This document shows, in pieces, positions 31,924 through 39,542 of a DNA stretch of 64,000 nt. Source of the stretch: Thauera sp. 28 (GTDB lineage Bacteria > Pseudomonadota > Gammaproteobacteria > Burkholderiales > Rhodocyclaceae). The stretch's first letter is position 1. Every line of letters starts with the position of its first letter. Below the pieces are notes generated by a model. The model was not told the origin of the DNA. It saw nothing but the letters and a program-made list of their open reading frames with translations, and made no database searches. The stretch covers positions 224,225-288,224 of the forward strand of contig NZ_AMXA01000003.1 in NCBI RefSeq assembly GCF_000310145.2. The letters are read 5' to 3'. Both the position numbers and the translations under genes were made by a program.

Positions 31924-33636
31924 ATGATGTTGCAGAACCCCGCCGCCAAGTACCGCCCCTTTGCCCCGATCGCACTCGCCGACCGCCAATGGCCGAACAA
32001 GGTCATCGACCGTGCGCCGATCTGGATGAGCACCGACCTGCGCGACGGCAACCAGGCGCTGTTCGAGCCCATGAACGTCGAGCGCAAGATGCGCATGTTC
32101 CGCACCGTGTGCGACATCGGCTTCAAGGAGATCGAGGTCGGCTTTCCGTCCGCCTCGCAGACCGACTTCGACTTCGTACGCACCCTGATCGAGGGCGGCC
32201 ACATCCCGGCGGACGTCACCATCCAGGTGCTCACCCAGGCGCGCGAGGACCTCATCCGCCGCACCATGGCGTCGGTACGCGGTGCGCCACGGGCGATCAT
32301 CCACGTCTATAACGCCACCTCGCCCACCTTCCGCGAAGTCGTGTTCAATATGGACAAGCCCCAGGTGGTTGCGCTCGCGGTGTCGGCCGTGCGCTTGATC
32401 AAGCAGATCGGCGCGCAGATGAGGGCCGAGTGCGGCACCGAGATCCGCCTCGAGTACAGCCCGGAGACCTTCTCCGCCACCGAGCTCGACTTCGCCAAGG
32501 AAGTCTGCGACGCCGTCACCGCCGAATGGGGCGCGACGCCGGACAACAAGGTCATCATCAACCTCCCCGCCACGGTCGAGGTCGCCACGCCCAACGTCTA
32601 CGCCGACCAGGTCGAGTGGATGCATCGCCAGCTCGAGCGCCGCGACAGCGTCGTGCTCTCGCTCCACCCGCACAACGACCGCGGCAGCGGCATCGCCGCA
32701 GCCGAACTCGGCATGATGGCCGGCGCCGACCGCGTCGAGGGTTGCCTGTTCGGCAACGGCGAGCGCACCGGCAACGTCGATATCGTCACCCTCGCGCTCA
32801 ACATGTACACCCAGGGCGTCGCGCCCGGGCTCGATTTCTCCGACATCAACGCGGTTGCGCGCACCGTCGAGTACTGCAACCAGTTGCCCATCCACCCACG
32901 CCACCCCTATGTGGGGGATCTCGTATTCACGGCCTTCTCCGGCTCCCACCAGGACGCCATCAAGAAGGGATTCGCCGCCCACAAGGCGGACACCCCGTGG
33001 AACGTACCCTACCTCCCGATCGACCCCGCCGACGTCGGCCGCAGCTACGACTCCGTGATCCGGGTGAATAGCCAGTCCGGCAAAGGCGGCATCGCCTACC
33101 TGCTCGAGACCGAGTACGGCATCGTCATGCCGCGTCGGCTGCAGGTGGAATTCTCGCGCGAGGTCCAGCAGGTCACCGACGCCAGCGGCGGCGAAATGTC
33201 GGCGTCGGCAATCTGGAACCTCTTCCGCAGCACTTACCTCGACACCGTCGCGCCGGTTCGCTACGTCGAGCACCATCTGTTCGAGCACGGCGAGGCGCAG
33301 GGCATCCGCCTGGTGGTGGAGATCGGCGGCACCCGACACCTGCTCGTCGGCGAGGGCAACGGCCCGATCGACGCCGCCATCCACGCCTTGCGCGGCGCCG
33401 GCATCGACGTCCAGGTGCGCAGCTTCGAGGAGCGCTCGATCACCCCCAGCGAGGACGGCGGCAACGCCCAGGCCTGCGCCTTCCTCGAGCTCACCGAGGC
33501 CGGCGGACAAGGCGGCGACCGCTACGGCGTGGGCGTAGACGGCAACATCGTCACCGCCTCGATCCGCGCCATCATCAGCGGCATCAATCGCCTACAGCCG
33601 GCGCGCGCAGAAGCACCGGCAGAAAAGGCGGCCTGA
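31924..33636 (+). CDS. leuA: 2-isopropylmalate synthase LeuA
   Basis: First enzyme of leucine synthesis, condensing acetyl-CoA with 2-oxoisovalerate. 570 residues. It belongs to the longer class typical of actinobacteria and some proteobacteria (opening [16 protein letters not shown]). Active-site segments are [34 protein letters not shown] and [12 protein letters not shown]; the C-terminal regulatory domain binds leucine. GAGGA lies before the ATG. Its 3' end overlaps the convergent small gene at 33592 by 45 bases. Confidence 0.95.
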   Translation: MMLQNPAAKYRPFAPIALADRQWPNKVIDRAPIWMSTDLRDGNQALFEPMNVERKMRMFRTVCDIGFKEIEVGFPSASQTDFDFVRTLIEGGHIPADVTIQVLTQAREDLIRRTMASVRGAPRAIIHVYNATSPTFREVVFNMDKPQVVALAVSAVRLIKQIGAQMRAECGTEIRLEYSPETFSATELDFAKEVCDAVTAEWGATPDNKVIINLPATVEVATPNVYADQVEWMHRQLERRDSVVLSLHPHNDRGSGIAAAELGMMAGADRVEGCLFGNGERTGNVDIVTLALNMYTQGVAPGLDFSDINAVARTVEYCNQLPIHPRHPYVGDLVFTAFSGSHQDAIKKGFAAHKADTPWNVPYLPIDPADVGRSYDSVIRVNSQSGKGGIAYLLETEYGIVMPRRLQVEFSREVQQVTDASGGEMSASAIWNLFRSTYLDTVAPVRYVEHHLFEHGEAQGIRLVVEIGGTRHLLVGEGNGPIDAAIHALRGAGIDVQVRSFEERSITPSEDGGNAQACAFLELTEAGGQGGDRYGVGVDGNIVTASIRAIISGINRLQPARAEAPAEKAA

Positions 33637-33933
33637 GGCGAGCGGCGGGCGACGCGCGGTCAAGGCGATCAGCATCACCGCCACCTGGCGGTCGCGCGCT
33701 TCATCTCCGGGCAGGCCCATGTGCTCGCGCCTGATAGCCTCGATCCGCGCGGCGATCCCATCAGCGGATGCATCACACACAAGCAGACGGACGATCTCCG
33801 GCACATAGTCGTAGTACTCCGTCTGTGCGCCAGGCTCGGAGTCGATACTGAGCGGATCCCACACCGTGTGCAGGATCTGGCTGACCCGCTTTGCCAACAC
33901 ACGCCATGGGCGGGTAGCCGGCCTCGGTATCAC
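33592..33933 (-). CDS. Small soluble protein of unknown function at the end of the C39 cassette
   Basis: A 113-residue protein. The GTG at 33933 has an ideal ribosome site (GGAGGG, six bases away), 23 bases after the C39 peptidase stop, so it is likely the last gene of the cassette. The centre reads [31 protein letters not shown] and later [28 protein letters not shown], a pattern I have seen in small hypothetical proteins near toxins and enzymes of many bacteria. There is no signal peptide or membrane segment. A self-protection role is possible but unproven. Its end overlaps the leuA 3' end. Confidence 0.7.
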   Translation of the reverse strand: MIPRPATRPWRVLAKRVSQILHTVWDPLSIDSEPGAQTEYYDYVPEIVRLLVCDASADGIAARIEAIRREHMGLPGDEARDRQVAVMLIALTARRPPLASGRLFCRCFCARRL

Positions 33934-33956
33934 TTCGGACCCTCCGGATGCCACGG

Positions 33957-34664
33957 TTACGGCTGCACGCGAAACGCGAGCTGCGCCGTTGCATTGGCGC
34001 TCTGGCGGCGCGGCGCTCGGGTGAAGAAATCGTTGGGCGGTACGCCGTCCGAATCGACGGGCAGCACCGCCAGAAACTTGCCCGCCAATCCATCGTCCGC
34101 GTCTTCGCGCGTCTGCCACATCGCCAGAAACTGAGCGCGACTATAGGTGCGATTGCCCAGCGACGGATCGGCCAACCACACCGTGTCGCCGCTGATGCCG
34201 CGCAAAACGGTGAAATGGTCGTCCTTGCGGTGCTTCACATACACGACGACGGGCATCCTGAGCCGTGAAAGCTGCTCCCAGCTCGCAGCAAAGCCCTGCG
34301 CCCGAAACCCGAACTCCGGCAAGGCGCGCGCCATATCGTCGAAGCTGGCCCGGCCATCGCCCTTGTCCATGGCCTTGAGCAAGGCTTCCTCAGTGACGTT
34401 CTGGCCGTAAAAACTGTTGAGCAAGGTTGCCAGGGACGCCGCGCCGCAAGAGTAGTCCAAGTCCTGCTTGACGATGCGCGCGTCGCGGCGCGTCTTCCAG
34501 CTTTGCACCGGGACGATGCGATGGACGGAGTGGGTGACGAGCAGGACGCCTTCGGCACGCCGGGGCGGGCCTGCGTCCGCCGTGCCGAGAGTATCCGCCA
34601 ACACCATGGTGCTGATCATGGGCAGCGCAGCGATGGCGATGAGGCGCCTGTGCAAGGGTCGCAT
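33957..34664 (-). CDS. Sec-exported C39-family cysteine peptidase
   Basis: A 235-residue protein with a signal peptide (about residues 1-23, VLA end) and a stand-alone peptidase C39 domain. Active residues are Cys73 in DLDYSCGAASLATLL, His150 in KDDHFTVLRG and Asp166 in LADPSLG, with Gln67 placed for the oxyanion hole. C39 domains normally cleave double-glycine leaders and are usually the N-terminus of ABC exporters; here the domain is free and periplasmic. Its start overlaps the upstream membrane-protein stop (TGATG). The likely substrate is the double-glycine precursor at 35813-36163. FapD of the Pseudomonas functional amyloid system is a comparable free C39 peptidase. Confidence 0.88.
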   Translation of the reverse strand: MRPLHRRLIAIAALPMISTMVLADTLGTADAGPPRRAEGVLLVTHSVHRIVPVQSWKTRRDARIVKQDLDYSCGAASLATLLNSFYGQNVTEEALLKAMDKGDGRASFDDMARALPEFGFRAQGFAASWEQLSRLRMPVVVYVKHRKDDHFTVLRGISGDTVWLADPSLGNRTYSRAQFLAMWQTREDADDGLAGKFLAVLPVDSDGVPPNDFFTRAPRRQSANATAQLAFRVQP

Positions 34665-35485
34665 CAACCCATGCCCGCCGGCCCTGCGCCCGGAGGCGGC
34701 AGCGGGACAACCCCGAGCATGGCCAGCACGATGCCGAGCACCGCGAACACGACCATAGAGGCCAGCATGGCCGGGATCAGCCCGAGGACGATGCCGCCGA
34801 TGCTGTAGCCCAGGCTCGCCTTGGGAATGGCGCCCGACAGCGCATTGGCCCCAACCCACACCGAATACAGCCACAGCGGAAAGGTGAATAGCGGGGCGAC
34901 CCCGAGCGCCGACAAGCCCGCACCCAGGGCATCGGCCACCAGCCACGACGCTGCCACCAGGTTGAACAGATCGCCCTGGCCGTCCCAGCGGCCACCGCGC
35001 CTCATCCACCAGCGCAGCACGCCGACGATGATCAGAAACGCCACCCAGGTTGTGAGAAGGCCCATGCCCACGGCCAGCCACAACGGCGGTACGGGCATGT
35101 CGGGTGGCGCGGCGCGCAAGCTCGGATCGAGGCCGATCAGCAGGCCGATGAGCGTGATGGCCAGTCCCGATTGCCAACGCGGAAAATCAAGGCGCGATAA
35201 GGGAAGTTTGCGTAGAAGGAAGAGGGAGAGAGAAGTATTTAGCATTCCGACGCTGACCAATTCAGTGCTTCCGCTTGTAGCGGAATAGACGAGTATGAGT
35301 GCTCCAAGGCAAAGCAATCCGAGCAGCACAATGACTACCGGATTCGCCGCTTCTTCCGTGCGAGAGTCATGTAGCCCAAACCCCGCAAGCATGACCCACG
35401 CACTCAATCCGAGACACAAGGCCAGTACCGGTTTGCGGCGGCTAGCGACATGCCGCGACCAATGCATCAGGGAGAAAGGGGTCAT
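34664..35485 (-). CDS. Polytopic membrane protein of the C39 cassette
   Basis: About 273 residues. The ATG at 35485 (MTPFSLMHWSRH) is preferred, but the ribosome site is weak; a TTG at 35506 and an ATG at 35467 are alternatives. About seven hydrophobic segments are visible, for example PVLALCLGLSAWVMLAGFG, NPVVIVLLGLLCLGALILVYSA, LWLAVGMGLLTTWVAFLIIVGV and IGGIVLGLIPAMLASMVVFAVLGIVL. The later helices with FNLVAASWLVADALGAG resemble YIP1-type membrane domains. The function is unknown. Overlap with the peptidase start suggests the two work together. Confidence 0.7.
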   Translation of the reverse strand: MTPFSLMHWSRHVASRRKPVLALCLGLSAWVMLAGFGLHDSRTEEAANPVVIVLLGLLCLGALILVYSATSGSTELVSVGMLNTSLSLFLLRKLPLSRLDFPRWQSGLAITLIGLLIGLDPSLRAAPPDMPVPPLWLAVGMGLLTTWVAFLIIVGVLRWWMRRGGRWDGQGDLFNLVAASWLVADALGAGLSALGVAPLFTFPLWLYSVWVGANALSGAIPKASLGYSIGGIVLGLIPAMLASMVVFAVLGIVLAMLGVVPLPPPGAGPAGMG

Positions 35486-35611
35486 CCGGGCAAGAATGCC
35501 GTACAACCCTTATGGGGATGCTGGAAAGCCTACTAAACAACACCCCGTTAGTAAAAAGATCAAAGACCTATCTGCGAAAGCGCGAACAGTGAGAACACAC
35601 CGTTTCCTGAG

Positions 35612-35764
35612 TCAGACGAGGCCGCGCAGCCAGGCTAAGAAATATGCTCCTGCCCATACGAGCAAAATAATCACGGCCAGCACAAATGTAACCAGGTTGG
35701 CGAGATGATGACCAGCATCGGCACCAATGCCAATCAGTCGCTTCAGAAGGGAGAGTATTTTCAT
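35612..35764 (-). CDS. Small single-pass membrane peptide of the C39 cassette
   Basis: A 50-residue peptide starting MKILSLLKRLIGIGADAGHH with a basic amphipathic N-terminus and one membrane helix (LANLVTFVLAVIILLVWAGAYFLAW). No clear ribosome site precedes the ATG at 35764. An in-frame ATG at 35809 would have to be translated through a strong hairpin and is less likely. Codon and base use are more AT-rich than the neighbours. The role is unknown; membrane anchor, chaperone for the precursor or immunity peptide are possibilities. Confidence 0.6.
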   Translation of the reverse strand: MKILSLLKRLIGIGADAGHHLANLVTFVLAVIILLVWAGAYFLAWLRGLV

Positions 35765-35776
35765 TTTTGACCGTCG

Positions 35777-35802
35777 CTTGCCCCAGTATTCACTGGGGCA
35801 AG
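35777..35802 (-). other. Strong intercistronic hairpin behind the precursor gene
   Basis: CTTGCCCCAGT, a four-base loop, and ACTGGGGCAAG form a perfect 11-base inverted repeat starting 10 bases after the stop of the small precursor gene. No T run follows on either strand, so it is not a normal terminator. Its place suggests partial transcription attenuation or 3'-end protection of the precursor mRNA. Confidence 0.75.
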
Positions 35803-35812
35803 GCTCCATGCA

Positions 35813-36163
35813 TTACAAGCCCAAGCGGTCCAGTACCTCAATCGTTGCCATTCCTGCGTGGTAAAGAGGCATGTATGCGGACGACTGATAAACCGTCCAA
35901 GCGGCAGCACTTAAAGGTGGGGCGTCGTAGAGGATGTACCACCAGACCGCCCCTTCTGTCTCCCTCATCTCCTGCTGCGACAGCGCCGCCAGTTGCATCG
36001 GCTGCCCCGCCTGCTCGAACATCGCGTCGATGTCCGTCTGGCTGAACGCCGCAACCGGTTGCGCGGCTTGCAGGTTCTGCACCTGCACCTCGCTGGCGTT
36101 TGCCTGGGCCGACAGCATGCCCACCATGGCCAGCGCCACCGCTGCGTGTTTGAACTGCTTCAT
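35813..36163 (-). CDS. Sec-exported small precursor with a double-glycine leader motif
   Basis: A 116-residue protein. A signal peptide is likely cut after Ala23 (QANA). A hydrophilic segment follows, ending in LSQQEMRETEGA (residues 61-72). This fits the double-glycine leader consensus: Leu at -12, Ser at -11, Glu at -8, Met at -7, Thr at -4, Gly at -2, Ala at -1. The remaining 44 residues begin VWWYILYDAPPLSAAAW and are aromatic and hydrophobic. AAGGAG stands five bases before the ATG, the best ribosome site in the cassette. I infer that the C39 peptidase cleaves after Ala72 in the periplasm, releasing a 44-residue product. The nature of that product (bacteriocin-like, adhesive or amyloid-like) is unknown. 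Confidence 0.8.
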   Translation of the reverse strand: MKQFKHAAVALAMVGMLSAQANASEVQVQNLQAAQPVAAFSQTDIDAMFEQAGQPMQLAALSQQEMRETEGAVWWYILYDAPPLSAAAWTVYQSSAYMPLYHAGMATIEVLDRLGL

Positions 36164-36257
36164 ATAGACTCCTTCATGTCACGAAGTACAACAACAAGCC
36201 TCGAAACAGACTCCCGAGGCACCCATTGACGGTGTTTGCGGCACCGGCAATTTGTCC

Positions 36258-36275
36258 CGGGCGGCTTGCCGCCCG
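36258..36275 (-). other. Hairpin between the beta-barrel gene and the precursor gene
   Basis: CGGGCGG, loop CTTG, CCGCCCG form a 7-base stem in the gap between the two genes. No T run follows on the minus strand. It may tune read-through from the beta-barrel gene; the evidence is only the fold. Confidence 0.4.
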
Positions 36276-36319
36276 ACTTTCTCGCGCTACCTTCGCACTC
36301 CTGCACGCCGCGCCAGCGA

Positions 36320-37195
36320 TCAGAACGTGTACAGCCAGTTCGCCCGCAGTTCCGTGCCGCTGCGCCCCGAGGCGTTGACCTTGAACGTGGTGTTGAGCGT
36401 GTTGCCGCGGGCAACGCCGTAACCGACCCCCAGCAGCAGATCGGTAGCCGTGCGGTCGATGCCCTGGCGCTGGCCGTCGAAGCGGTCGGCCTGGCGGCGC
36501 GTCCATTGCACGCCGGTGGTCAGCGTCACGCGGTCGTTCACCGCAAAACCCACCGAGGGGTTGAGCAGCAGCAGGTTGCCGGGCCGGTAGTCCTGCGTGC
36601 CGTCGCGGCGGCTCTGGTTGAAGCGGTAGGCGGCGGTCAAGGAGAACACGATCGGGTCGATGGCCGTGTAGGTGGTGACGCCCAGCATGGCCGACTTGAA
36701 GCTGGCGCTGCTGTGGCGATGTTTCTCGCGCAGGGCGATCTCCCCGAAACCGAGCACGGCAGGGCCGTCGTCATCCTGCTTGAACTGGTAGTTGACGCCC
36801 GCCCAGGCATCGGCGAAACCCGCTTCACTGCTCGATGTCGTGCCGCCCACGCCGCTGCTGCGGTGGCTCGACGACAGGCTGCTCATGCGGGCATAAACCT
36901 CGGCCTTGGCCGTCAGGCCATAGCGCATGCCGAAGGTGGCGACCAGGGTGTCGCTGTTGCCGATGCGCTCGCCCACGAGCGTAGGCACGGTTACGAACGA
37001 GGTGGGCCCGGTCTGGACGATGATCGGCTCACCCGTCGACACGCCACTGCGGTCCATGTTGGCGTAGGCCAACGACAGATCGAGCTTGACCTTGCCTTTG
37101 TCGGTGATGAGGTCTTCCACGGTGAGCGGCAGGTCGGCCCAAGCCGCAGGGGAAACGGCCAGAAGCAGGCCGGCAAGGCGACAGCGAGAAATCAT
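36320..37195 (-). CDS. Outer-membrane beta-barrel protein
   Basis: A 291-residue exported protein. The signal peptide ends near residue 20 (SPAAWA). The rest alternates polar and hydrophobic residues in many short strands (VKLDLSLAYANMD, TLVATFGMRYGLTAKAEVYARM, FADAWAGVNYQFKQ, VTLTTGVQWTRR) and ends LRANWLYTF; a C-terminal Phe is the usual signal for barrel assembly. It resembles the MetA-pathway/transporter-type outer-membrane proteins and could serve as an exit pore, like FapF in the functional amyloid system, but lacks a FapF-like coiled coil. It is the first gene of the cassette, directly behind the G-tract promoter. Confidence 0.8.
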   Translation of the reverse strand: MISRCRLAGLLLAVSPAAWADLPLTVEDLITDKGKVKLDLSLAYANMDRSGVSTGEPIIVQTGPTSFVTVPTLVGERIGNSDTLVATFGMRYGLTAKAEVYARMSSLSSSHRSSGVGGTTSSSEAGFADAWAGVNYQFKQDDDGPAVLGFGEIALREKHRHSSASFKSAMLGVTTYTAIDPIVFSLTAAYRFNQSRRDGTQDYRPGNLLLLNPSVGFAVNDRVTLTTGVQWTRRQADRFDGQRQGIDRTATDLLLGVGYGVARGNTLNTTFKVNASGRSGTELRANWLYTF

Positions 37196-37236
37196 GACGA
37201 TTAAATTATTCCATTGGCGTTTTTTATCTTAAATGG

Positions 37237-37269
37237 ATTATACCCCCCCCCCGAACAAATGCATGTCAA
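37237..37269 (-). promoter_or_regulatory. Putative phase-variable promoter with G-tract spacer
   Basis: On the minus strand a perfect TTGACA (37264-37269) is followed by TGCATTTGTTC, ten G, and a perfect TATAAT (37237-37242). The spacer is 21 bases; 17 is optimal. Loss of four G by slippage would give the optimal spacing. Transcription would begin near 37230, about 35 bases before the beta-barrel start. No alternative -35 hexamer at 16-18 bases was found. Confidence 0.75.
37243..37252. repeat. Homopolymer tract of ten C (ten G on the minus strand)
   Basis: A run of ten C lies in an otherwise AT-rich patch, between the two promoter boxes of the cassette. Runs of this length are prone to slipped-strand mispairing and also to sequencing error. 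Confidence 0.9.
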
Positions 37270-37329
37270 TTGCAATAACGCAGATGCGCCGTTCACGGCC
37301 ATAGCGCCTGCTCCGACTGCATGAAGGCG

Positions 37330-37360
37330 AGCCGTACGACTCGCTCGTCGGCGTACGGCT
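37330..37360. repeat. Inverted repeat in the gap behind the DUF2059 gene
   Basis: AGCCGTACG and CGTACGGCT are perfect 9-base arms around a 13-base loop. There is no T run on either side. It could be a weak terminator of the DUF2059 transcript or a binding site upstream of the phase-variable promoter. Confidence 0.4.
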
Positions 37361-37464
37361 GCGCGTCGGCTAGCATCCGGCCACCGACGTCACAGCTCGC
37401 AAGGGGTTTCGATCACCCGGATGGCGCAGCAACTGCAATCAATCCGGCCCCGGGCATCATCCTC

Positions 37465-38346
37465 TCAAACGGGTCGTTGCCCCAGCCGCCGCCCGGCGGC
37501 CTCTCCGACCACCTCGGACAGGGCCGCCAGGGTCTGGTAGAAGCGGGTGCCGAATTCGATATACAGTGCCCGACCAGCCGGACTGTTCGCCCTTTTCAGC
37601 AGCTGTCCGAGTTCCTCCGTATCGAACTCCTGGTACGCGGCGGCAGAGTGAACGAGCAGCATCTGAGCCATCTGTGCCCGCATCGCAAAACGCTGTGCAT
37701 TCATGTGGCTCTGCACCTCGTCGAAGCTGGGTCTCGCCGTGCCCTGGGGCAGGGTCGAGATCAAACCCCACTCCAGCGCCAGCTGGCTTTGCAGCGCCAT
37801 GTTGGTGGCCTGCTCCACCGCATCGGTGGCCTGCAGCCAGGACTGCAGCAGTGCCATCCGGCTGGCATCCTGGCTGAGCGTCTCCATGATCTGCGGCGCC
37901 CGCTCCATCATCTCGCGCTGGAAGGCCGGCGAGGCCGCGTGCTCGTCGGCGGCGGTCAGCTTCCTGCCCAGCGGCGTCGCATAAAAGCCCAGCCAATCGG
38001 CCAGCTGCTCTGCGCTCAGGCTGGCTTGCAGGTGGGCGGTGACCGCCTGCTGCAGGCCCTCGAAGCCAAACACCTCGTCAGCCGCAGCCTTGAGCGCAGC
38101 CTCGACCTCGGGAGGCACCGCCGCCCCCTGAGCCCTGGCCTGGTCGAGCCCCTGCCTGAAATAGATGGGCAGCTCCCGCACCATCCGCTCGATGCTGGTC
38201 ACCTGCAACAGCCGCCGCCAGTCGGTGGCGGCTGCGTCGGCCTGGACGCCCTGCATGCCATCCTGCTGAGCAAACACATGCGCCCCCGGTGCAAGCAAGC
38301 TCAATGCGAGCAGCCCTGCACCCAGGAATCGAAACCGTTTGAACAT
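37465..38346 (-). CDS. Exported DUF2059-type protein
   Basis: A 293-residue protein with a signal peptide (residues 1-27, GAHVFA end). The ATG at 38346 follows AAGGAG at five bases. Two DUF2059-like halves are visible: LLQVTSIERMVRELPIYFRQGL ... LSAEQLADWLGFYATPLGRKL and later MAQMLLVHSAAAYQEFDTEELGQLLKRANSPAGRALYIEFG. The family is exported and mainly helical; the function is not established. It is followed, after about 270 bases, by the C39 cassette on the same strand, but the strong promoter between them argues for separate transcripts. Confidence 0.75.
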   Translation of the reverse strand: MFKRFRFLGAGLLALSLLAPGAHVFAQQDGMQGVQADAAATDWRRLLQVTSIERMVRELPIYFRQGLDQARAQGAAVPPEVEAALKAAADEVFGFEGLQQAVTAHLQASLSAEQLADWLGFYATPLGRKLTAADEHAASPAFQREMMERAPQIMETLSQDASRMALLQSWLQATDAVEQATNMALQSQLALEWGLISTLPQGTARPSFDEVQSHMNAQRFAMRAQMAQMLLVHSAAAYQEFDTEELGQLLKRANSPAGRALYIEFGTRFYQTLAALSEVVGEAAGRRLGQRPV

Positions 38347-38648
38347 GATCACTCCTTATCAATGAAACACTTAGGCAGCATCAGGACCGCCAAGTCCGGC
38401 CAGCCGGGTTCGAGAGCGCTGGCGCGGCACCAGGCCGCACGCACACTGACGTGCTTGCCCAAACACGAGGACCATCAGACAAGGCCACCAAGACGCCAGC
38501 GAATCTGCGTGTTGCCCCACGCCCGTAAATAGTATTTATTCTCATCTAGGCTTTTGTCATTTTTATCGCTCTACTCCCCGCTTGTCAAGCGCATACGGCT
38601 CAGATGAGTTTCCAGTAACGGGCGGTTTGGAGAAGGCACAATGCGAGG
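38347..38648. other. Intergenic region between DUF2059 and DUF3025 genes
   Basis: About 302 bases between divergent genes, GC-rich on the left and AT-rich at 38525-38570. The AT-rich part contains a Fur-box-like site (38530-38544) and could hold promoters for both directions. No gene or RNA was recognised. Confidence 0.6.
38530..38544. promoter_or_regulatory. Fur-box-like palindrome
   Basis: On the minus strand the sequence reads TGAGAATAAATACTA. It matches the Fur 7-1-7 consensus TGATAATNATTATCA at about 11 of 14 fixed positions. It lies between the DUF2059 and DUF3025 genes. Neither gene is an obvious iron gene, so the site may be chance. Confidence 0.3.
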
Positions 38649-39482
38649 ATGAGCACCGCAGATCACCATCCCGCAAGTCTCGCTACAAAGCCTCTGTTCG
38701 CACCGATCGGGCGCTGGCTCGAACGCTGCGCCGGCACCGGCCTGCCTGACCACGCGGCGCTCGACGCCCTGCTCGCCGAGGCGGCCCCGGGCACCCGCAG
38801 CGGTGGCGGGGCGCCGATCCGCTTCGTGCCGCCCGGGGATACGCCTGCGGGCTACGAGGCGCACATCTTCGCCCGCGGCGAGGTGCCGACCCGCAGCGGC
38901 GACTGGCACGATTTCTTCAATGCGCTGGCCTGGTGCGCATGGCCGCGCACCAAGGCCACGCTCAACCGCCTGCATGTCGAAGAACTGCAGACCCGCACGG
39001 CGGCGGGCCTTTCCGGGCGCGGGCCGCGCCGCGATGCACTGACCCAGTTCGACGAATGCGGCATCGTGGTGGTGTCGGCCGATACCGAGATCCCCGCGCT
39101 GCTCGCCGCGCATGAGTGGGAAGCCGCGCTCTGGGATCGCCGCCAGCGCCTCGCACGGACCACCCGCTTTCTCGTCTTCGGACACGCCACCTGGGCGCTG
39201 CTGCGCGCCCCCTTCTTCGGCCTGTGCGCGAAAGCCCTCTACCGCAGGGTCGCACCCGACTGGCTGGCGCTGCCGGCGGACGCAGCGCTGGCCGACACCG
39301 ACGCCTGGCTCGCCCACGCGTTCGCCACCATGATCGGCGACTTCAGCCCGCGCAGCCTGTCACCCCTGCCACTGCTCGGCATCCCCGGCATGACGCCCGA
39401 AAACGATTGCGCCGCGTATTACCGCGACACCCGCCAGTTCCGCCCGCGCCGCGCGCATGAGGCCCACGTCGCCATCCTCTGA
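38649..39482 (+). CDS. DUF3025 domain protein
   Basis: A 277-residue soluble protein. Characteristic parts are YEAHIFARGEVPTRSGDWHDFFNALAW, WPRTKATLNRLH, RRDALTQFDECGIVV and LPLLGIPGMTPENDCAAYYRDTRQFRPRR. The family is common in betaproteobacteria and has no known function. It precedes the LigE-type ligase on the same strand, about 60 bases apart. Confidence 0.85.
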   Translation: MSTADHHPASLATKPLFAPIGRWLERCAGTGLPDHAALDALLAEAAPGTRSGGGAPIRFVPPGDTPAGYEAHIFARGEVPTRSGDWHDFFNALAWCAWPRTKATLNRLHVEELQTRTAAGLSGRGPRRDALTQFDECGIVVVSADTEIPALLAAHEWEAALWDRRQRLARTTRFLVFGHATWALLRAPFFGLCAKALYRRVAPDWLALPADAALADTDAWLAHAFATMIGDFSPRSLSPLPLLGIPGMTPENDCAAYYRDTRQFRPRRAHEAHVAIL

Positions 39483-39542
39483 TATTCGATATGGATGATC
39501 CGGACGGCGCCACGTACAATGCCTTCGTCATTGAAAGCACAA

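Noticed and set aside
33592..37195. Identification of the C39 cassette as a normal Fap functional-amyloid operon
   Set aside because: A free C39 peptidase and a barrel are shared, but no repeat-containing FapB/FapC-like subunit is seen and extra membrane proteins are present.
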